From Deltaproteobacteria bacterium (GTDB taxonomy: Bacteria; Desulfobacterota; B13-G15; RBG-16-54-18): a stretch of 10,778 nt of DNA. The stretch spans positions 1-10,778 of the forward strand of contig QMLM01000035.1 in the NCBI GenBank assembly GCA_003646745.1, written 5' to 3'. The position numbers and the translations under genes were made by a program. Shown piece by piece: positions 6,603 to 10,778 of the stretch. The notes under the pieces are model-generated. The model searched no databases, was not told the DNA's origin, and worked only from the letters and a program-made list of their open reading frames with translations. Numbering within the stretch: position 1 is the first letter of the stretch; every line of letters starts with the position of its first letter.

Positions 6603-6618
6603 AGCAAAAGATGTGCCA
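6603..6618 (-). promoter_or_regulatory. sigma-54 (RpoN) -24/-12 promoter of the HD-GYP gene
   Basis: Read on the minus strand the site is TGGCACATCTTTTGCT. It fits the consensus TGGCAC-R-N4-TTGC-W at every fixed position, with GG and GC 12 nt apart as required. The expected start near 6592 leaves a leader of about 40 nt with the GGGAGGT ribosome site before ATG 6551. A TGCCA-N5-TGGCA inverted repeat (6614-6628) overlaps the -24 element. A RpoN promoter requires an enhancer-binding activator, for which the half-site array at 6705-6758 is well placed. Confidence 0.72.
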
Positions 6619-6680
6619 CATTTTGGCAAAAATCTGAAAAAACCAACTTTTTAATGATTACAATAGGTTATCAACTAGGT

Positions 6681-6766
6681 CCCCACTTTTGCCCATTCTC
6701 CTTCTGACAGCCTTTCTCCCATAGAGTGTCATTTGAGTGACAATTGTTGTCACTCAAAAAGTGGGG
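6681..6766. repeat. 10-bp inverted repeat flanking the half-site array
   Basis: CCCCACTTTT at 6681-6690 and its exact reverse complement AAAAGTGGGG at 6757-6766 lie 66 bp apart and bracket the TGACA/TGTCA array; the right copy abuts the long palindrome. It may be a second pair of binding sites or the base of a cruciform. A chance match is possible. Confidence 0.35.
6705..6758. promoter_or_regulatory. half-site array with a perfect 12-3-12 inverted repeat (candidate enhancer/operator)
   Basis: TTTGAGTGACAA (6732-6743), spacer TTG, and TTGTCACTCAAA (6747-6758) form a perfect 12-bp inverted repeat. Pentamers TGACA or TGTCA occur at 6705-6709, 6727-6731, 6738-6742 and 6748-6752, centred at 6707, 6729, 6740 and 6750. 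Successive gaps are 22, 11 and 10 bp, so all lie on one helix face. The palindrome centre is about 150 bp upstream of the presumed sigma-54 start, the usual place for an activator site, and about 70 bp upstream of the exporter start. There is no T-tract on either side, so it is not a terminator. Confidence 0.6.
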
Positions 6767-6781
6767 TATTCAATGTTTCTC

Positions 6782-6809
6782 TTGCCCTTGGGGGGAGATT
6801 CAATATAAT
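6782..6809 (+). promoter_or_regulatory. sigma-70-type promoter of the metal exporter gene, apparently leaderless
   Basis: TTGCCC (6782-6787, 4 of 6) and a perfect TATAAT (6804-6809) are 16 nt apart. The start would fall around 6816-6818, only a few bases before the ATG at 6821. No Shine-Dalgarno lies within 20 nt of that ATG; the nearest purine run, GGGGGGAG at 6790-6797, would be inside the promoter spacer. Confidence 0.55.
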
Positions 6810-6815
6810 ATTGAA
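6799..6815. promoter_or_regulatory. 17-bp palindromic operator covering the exporter -10 box
   Basis: TTCAATAT, one central A, then ATATTGAA is a perfect 8-1-8 palindrome that contains the TATAAT -10 hexamer. The TCAA-N7-TTGA form resembles AT-rich operators of ArsR/SmtB-family metal-sensing repressors, which commonly sit on the -10 region and release DNA on metal binding. No such regulator is encoded in the window. Confidence 0.55.
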
Positions 6816-6820
6816 ATGAT

Positions 6821-8110
6821 ATGGAAGACCTACTGATAGGGATAACCAAAGAGACCTTTTTTATCTACGACGAAATGGCCATATATCTCATGTTTGGCTT
6901 CCTTATGGCTGGAGTCCTCTATATACTATTCCCTTCAGGGGTGATAAGAAAACACCTGGGGACAAAGGATATAAAAGCGGTGGTAAAATCGGCCACCTTG
7001 GGGGTTCCTCTCCCCCTTTGCTCCTGCGGGGTTATCCCCACAGGTATCTCCCTCTATCGCCAAGGTGCGGGGAGGGGGGCGACGGTCTCCTTCCTCATCT
7101 CCACCCCACAAACCGGGGTCGAGAGTATACTCGTCACCTATGGTTTCTTGGGACCGATCTTTGCCCTCTTTCGCCCTCTGGCGGCCTTTATTAGTGGGAT
7201 CGTTGGGGGGGCGTTCACAAATTTGCTTGTAAAAGACAGCGACCTCTCCTCATCTTCTTCTCCCTCTATATGTACTACATGTGGTGAGCTCCAAATAGAG
7301 GGAGAACATGGCCACCGGCTCGGGGAGAAGGTAAAAAAGATGCTGGAGTACGCCCTAGTGGATTTCCCCTCAGACATCGTCAAGTGGCTGGTGATCAGCA
7401 TCTGCATTGCGGGACTGATCTCCTATCTGCTTCCGGAAAACTTCATCGGCGTCCACCTCAGCTCCGGTATCTATGCCATGCTCCTGATGATGGTGGTGGG
7501 GATCCCCCTCTATGTCTGTGCTACCGGTTCTATTCCTATCGCCGCCGTGTTGATGGCCAAGGGCCTCTCCCCCGGTGCAGCCTTGGTCTTTCTCATGACA
7601 GGTCCTGCCACCAATTCAGCCACCATTACCATGCTAGCAAAGACCTTGGGGATAAAGACCACGATCATTTATGTGGCGACCATCGCCTCAATGAGCCTGG
7701 TATTTGGTCTAGGTCTGGATGCGGTATATAATGCCTGGGGATTGGACACAAAGGCGATTGCCACAGGGACGAAGATGCTCCCTTTCTGGCTCAAGCTTGG
7801 GGCCTCTATCTCCCTGGGCGTTGTCTTGGCCTATGCCCTGTACCGCAGATATGTCCTAAAGGTCGAACCCCCTACAGGGGAGGTAAAAATGGTTGAGAAG
7901 GGACTCATCGTTAAAATCAAAGGGATGACCTGCCAACACTGCGTCGCATCGGTCCAGAAGGCCATAGGATCCCTGCCCGGAGTGGCTTCAGTAAGGGTCA
8001 GCCTACAGTCGTCCCAGGCCACGGTCACCGGTAGCGGCCTCGACACCGAAGCGATAAGGCAAAAAGTAACAGAAGCCGGCTATGAGGTAACGGAGGTAAA
8101 GATTCAATAG
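6821..8110 (+). CDS. SO_0444-type Cu/Zn efflux permease (ArsP_1/DUF318 fold) with C-terminal HMA domain
   Basis: A 429-residue membrane protein. The two-repeat permease has hallmark motifs GVPLPLCSCGVIPTG (61-75, C67 and C69), STPQTGVES (94-102), then GIPLYVCATGSIPIAAVL (227-244, C233) and MTGPATNSATI (259-269). About 8-10 membrane segments are visible. Between the halves a polar loop carries serine repeats and CTTC (C151, C154) plus H163 and H165. After the last segment (about 325-343) an HMA domain (residues about 361-428) has the GMTCQHC motif (C371, C374), a soft-metal site for Cu(I) or Zn. The family exports copper and zinc, with or without this domain; named ArsP homologues export organoarsenicals, so As is a less likely alternative. 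ATG 6821 fits the family N-terminus though no ribosome site precedes it. Confidence 0.9.
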   Translation: MEDLLIGITKETFFIYDEMAIYLMFGFLMAGVLYILFPSGVIRKHLGTKDIKAVVKSATLGVPLPLCSCGVIPTGISLYRQGAGRGATVSFLISTPQTGVESILVTYGFLGPIFALFRPLAAFISGIVGGAFTNLLVKDSDLSSSSSPSICTTCGELQIEGEHGHRLGEKVKKMLEYALVDFPSDIVKWLVISICIAGLISYLLPENFIGVHLSSGIYAMLLMMVVGIPLYVCATGSIPIAAVLMAKGLSPGAALVFLMTGPATNSATITMLAKTLGIKTTIIYVATIASMSLVFGLGLDAVYNAWGLDTKAIATGTKMLPFWLKLGASISLGVVLAYALYRRYVLKVEPPTGEVKMVEKGLIVKIKGMTCQHCVASVQKAIGSLPGVASVRVSLQSSQATVTGSGLDTEAIRQKVTEAGYEVTEVKIQ

Positions 8111-8119
8111 GAGAAAGAG

Positions 8120-10778
8120 ATGGCCCACCGCATAGAGGTGGCACTAAAAAAAGGACTGAGGGATCCTCTAGGGGAAAAGATAAAAACAAGGATAGAAAAC
8201 GAGCTGGGGCTCAAGGTGGAATCTGTGCGGAGCGTCGACGTCTACACCATCGATGCCCCCCTCAGCAGAAGGCAGCTGGAGTCCCTGGGCCGAGGTCCTT
8301 ACAGCGATCCCATTACGCAGGAGTGGTCCGTGGATCACCCCCTGGCCCAGGATTTTGACTGGGTAATCGAGGTGGGCCTCTTGCCCGGTGTAACAGATAA
8401 TGTGGGCCGGACCGCTAGGGAGGCATTACAGGACTGCCTTGCGATACGTTTAAAGGAAGATGAAAGGGTATACACCTCCCGCCAGTATCTGATAAAAGGG
8501 GAGATCTCCCGGCAGGATGCCCATAGAATAGCCACCGAACTGCTTGGTAATCCTTTGATCAACCGCTTTGTGATAAAAGGGCGAGGGGAATGGGATCCCA
8601 AAAGGGGGATTGGACCCATTGTTCCCAAGGTGACCGGGCTAAAAGGGGGAGAGGTGAAGAGGTTCTCTTTGGAGGTCTCTGATGGGGAACTCCTTTCTCT
8701 TAGCAAGGAGCGACTGTTAGCCCTTAGCCTTGAGGAGATGAAAACCATTCAGAGCTACTTCAGACAGGAGGAGGTAAAAGAACAAAGGAGGCAGATTGGG
8801 ATCGGGGAGCTGATAACCGATGTGGAGCTGGAGGCCATCGCCCAGACCTGGTCTGAACACTGCAAGCACAAGATCTTTCAGGCCCGCATCAGGTATATCG
8901 ACAAAGATGGTAACGAAGAGTTGATTGATGGGCTTTTCAATACCTATATCAAAGCGGCCACTGAAGTTATCAGACGCGCCCTAGGAGAGAGAGACTGGTG
9001 TCTGTCGGTCTTCACCGATAATGCCGGGGTGGTAGCCTTTAACGAAGCGTGGAGTCTTGCCTTTAAAGTAGAGACCCACAACACCCCCTCTGCCCTCGAC
9101 CCCTATGGCGGGGCATTGACTGGGATCGTAGGGGTCAACCGCGACCCCTTTGGTACGGGAAAGGGCGCTAAGCTTATCTTTAATGTGGATACCTTCTGCT
9201 TTGCCCCGCCTGATTGGTCCGGAGATCTCCCTCCCAGAGTGCTACACCCAAAAAGGATCTTCGAGGGTGTCAGGGAGGGGGTGGAACACGGTGGGAACAA
9301 AAGTGGAATCCCCACCGTGAACGGGAGCATCGTCTTCGATGAGAGATACATCGGCAAACCCCTGGTCTACTGTGGCACATGTGGCATCATGCCGAGGTAC
9401 ATACAGGGGGAACCCTCCCATATTAAAAAGGCAGATCCGGGGGATCTGGTGGTAATGGTGGGTGGGCGCATAGGCAAAGATGGAATTCATGGGGCCACCT
9501 TCTCATCGGAGGAGCTCCACGAGGCCTCCCCCACCAGCGCCGTACAGATCGGTGATCCCATCACCCAGAAGAGGATGACTGATTTTCTTCTGGTGGCCCG
9601 AGACCGTGGCCTCTATAAGTCCATCACCGACAATGGGGCCGGAGGACTCTCCTCCTCGGTGGGTGAGATGGCCCGAGGGCCGGGTGGATGTGAGATCCAT
9701 TTAGAGAGCGCCCCCCTCAAGTACCCTGGACTCAATCCCTGGGAGATCCTTCTGTCCGAATCCCAGGAAAGAATGACCCTGGCGGTGCACCCTACCAAGA
9801 TCGATGAACTCCTCCAATTGGCCGAAAAGATGGGGGTTGAAGCCACGGTGCTGGGCCACTTTACCGACAGCGGCAAGTTCCATTGCCTCTGGCATGGGAA
9901 GACAGTGGCCTATCTAGATATGGACTTCTTTCACGAAGGCCTGCCTCAAATGGAGCTAGTAGCCCGCTGGGAACAACCTCGACACCCGGAGCCCGATTTT
10001 CCTCCTCCACGGGATATGACTTCGACCTTGGAAGGAATGCTCTCCCGCCTCAACATATGCAGTAAGGAGGCGGTGATCCGCCAGTACGATCACGAAGTCC
10101 AAGGAGGAAGCGCGGTAAAACCGCTGGTGGGAGAGGAAGAAGATGGCCCTGGGGATGCCGCCGTCATCCGTCCCCTGCTGGACACCTTTGAAGGGATAGT
10201 GGTCTCCAGTGGAATCTGCCCTCGTTATAGCGACATCGACACATACCATATGATGGCATGTGCCATCGATGAGGCCATCCGGAACAACGTGGCCGTGGGA
10301 GGAGATCCTGCTAGGATGGCGGGCCTGGATAACTTCTGCTGGCCTGATCCGGTACGCTCTGAGAAGACCCCCGATGGAGAGTATAAGCTGGCGCAACTGG
10401 TGAGGGCTAATAAGGCGCTCTACGATTACACCATCGCCTATGGGGTACCCTGTATATCGGGTAAGGACAGCATGAAGAACGACTATATGGCCGGAGAGAC
10501 CAAAATCTCCATTCCCCCCACCGTCCTGTTCACCGTGTTGGGAAAGATGGATGATGTCCGCAAGGCGGTGACCATGGACACCAAAGCCGCCGGAGACCTT
10601 GTCTATATCTTGGGTATGACCTATGATGAGCTAGGAGGGTCTGAGTACTTCGCCATGCATGGGTATATCGGAAATCAAGTCCCCTGTGTGAGGGCCCAAG
10701 AGGCAAAGGAACTTTATCATAGGCTCCATGCGGCCATCATGGAGGGGTTAGTGGCCTCTTGCCACGATTGCTCCGATG
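8120..10778 (+). CDS. purL: phosphoribosylformylglycinamidine (FGAM) synthase, PurS-PurL fusion, 3'-truncated by the window
   Basis: The frame is open from ATG 8120 (AGGAG 8109-8113, overlapping the exporter stop) to the window end: 886 codons, no stop. It makes FGAM from FGAR, ATP and glutamine-derived ammonia in purine synthesis. Residues 3-55 and about 79-152 are two PurS-like units. The PurL core follows: TWSEHCKH (243-250, catalytic H247), FKVETHNTPSALDPYGGALTG (315-335), GIPTVNGS (396-403), DNGAGGLSSSVGEM at about 508-521, and SGKDSMKND near the end (10459-10485). HNTPSALDPYGG replaces the usual HNHPSA, a variant I associate with this long PurSL clade. No glutaminase domain is present in the visible part; it is usually the separate PurQ. 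Only the last part, probably about 100 residues, is missing. Co-transcription with a metal exporter, 9 nt apart, is odd. Confidence 0.94.
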   Translation, partial: MAHRIEVALKKGLRDPLGEKIKTRIENELGLKVESVRSVDVYTIDAPLSRRQLESLGRGPYSDPITQEWSVDHPLAQDFDWVIEVGLLPGVTDNVGRTAREALQDCLAIRLKEDERVYTSRQYLIKGEISRQDAHRIATELLGNPLINRFVIKGRGEWDPKRGIGPIVPKVTGLKGGEVKRFSLEVSDGELLSLSKERLLALSLEEMKTIQSYFRQEEVKEQRRQIGIGELITDVELEAIAQTWSEHCKHKIFQARIRYIDKDGNEELIDGLFNTYIKAATEVIRRALGERDWCLSVFTDNAGVVAFNEAWSLAFKVETHNTPSALDPYGGALTGIVGVNRDPFGTGKGAKLIFNVDTFCFAPPDWSGDLPPRVLHPKRIFEGVREGVEHGGNKSGIPTVNGSIVFDERYIGKPLVYCGTCGIMPRYIQGEPSHIKKADPGDLVVMVGGRIGKDGIHGATFSSEELHEASPTSAVQIGDPITQKRMTDFLLVARDRGLYKSITDNGAGGLSSSVGEMARGPGGCEIHLESAPLKYPGLNPWEILLSESQERMTLAVHPTKIDELLQLAEKMGVEATVLGHFTDSGKFHCLWHGKTVAYLDMDFFHEGLPQMELVARWEQPRHPEPDFPPPRDMTSTLEGMLSRLNICSKEAVIRQYDHEVQGGSAVKPLVGEEEDGPGDAAVIRPLLDTFEGIVVSSGICPRYSDIDTYHMMACAIDEAIRNNVAVGGDPARMAGLDNFCWPDPVRSEKTPDGEYKLAQLVRANKALYDYTIAYGVPCISGKDSMKNDYMAGETKISIPPTVLFTVLGKMDDVRKAVTMDTKAAGDLVYILGMTYDELGGSEYFAMHGYIGNQVPCVRAQEAKELYHRLHAAIMEGLVASCHDCSD

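Noticed and set aside
6552..6629. Longer HD-GYP start at 6629 (or at 6593)
   Set aside because: The sigma-54 promoter lies at 6603-6618 and the only good ribosome site precedes 6551; the extra residues show no homology.
8335..8748. 137-codon open frame on the minus strand within purL
   Set aside because: It lies wholly inside the strongly conserved PurS-PurL frame and its translation is serine/arginine-rich shadow sequence; the same holds for the other minus-strand frames at 9103-10396.
9372..9387. TGGCACATGTGGCATC as a sigma-54 promoter inside purL
   Set aside because: The -12 GC is not at the required 12-nt spacing from GG and no gene start follows; TGGCAC at 2138 and 8139 fails in the same way.

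Overview
The window looks like ordinary chromosome of a mid-GC anaerobic bacterium. A minimal two-gene SufC/SufB pair, a DUF166 protein, an iron-sulfur flavoprotein, a likely sigma-54 promoter, an HD-GYP protein and a fused PurS-PurL enzyme together suggest Desulfobacterota (former Deltaproteobacteria) or a related uncultured anaerobe. AGG/AGA arginine codons are frequent. This placement is inference and rests on gene content only. I see no tRNA, rRNA, CRISPR array, transposase or phage gene.

Layout. Positions 1-186 hold the C-terminal end of a CBS-domain protein, followed by a multi-pass permease of the putative heavy-metal exporter family ArsP_2 (227-1255). A good sigma-70 promoter with an overlapping inverted repeat (1279-1321) then starts a very tight operon. 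It contains the SufC-type ATPase (1353-2135), a SufB/D-type scaffold (2137-3309), a DUF166 protein (3313-4008), a one-chain fusion of an iron-sulfur flavoprotein with an ArsC/LMW-phosphatase domain (4011-5000), and a 34-residue remnant of a NifU C-terminal domain with a perfect Shine-Dalgarno (5001-5105). Gaps between these genes are 0-3 nt. sfsA (5168-5854) follows, apparently from its own promoter and with no leader.

On the minus strand, an HD-GYP protein (5880-6551) converges on sfsA. Its 269-nt upstream region, shared with the divergent metal exporter gene, is the most densely organised non-coding DNA here. It holds a near-consensus sigma-54 promoter for the HD-GYP gene. About 115-150 bp upstream of that lies an array of TGACA/TGTCA half-sites that includes a perfect 12-3-12 inverted repeat. 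A separate sigma-70 promoter for the exporter has its -10 buried in a perfect 17-bp palindrome. The exporter (6821-8110) is an SO_0444-type Cu/Zn permease with a fused HMA metal-binding domain. Nine bases later begins the fused PurS-PurL FGAM synthase (8120 to the window end, incomplete).

How the genes may work together. The 1353-5105 operon joins Fe-S cluster assembly (SufC/SufB), a cysteine-containing protein of unknown function (DUF166) and a redox-active thiol/flavin/Fe-S fusion. This reads as a Fe-S biogenesis or repair module with a possible link to metal or arsenic stress, since metal-type permeases lie on both sides. The functional link is inference. The operon layout and the domain fusion are seen directly.
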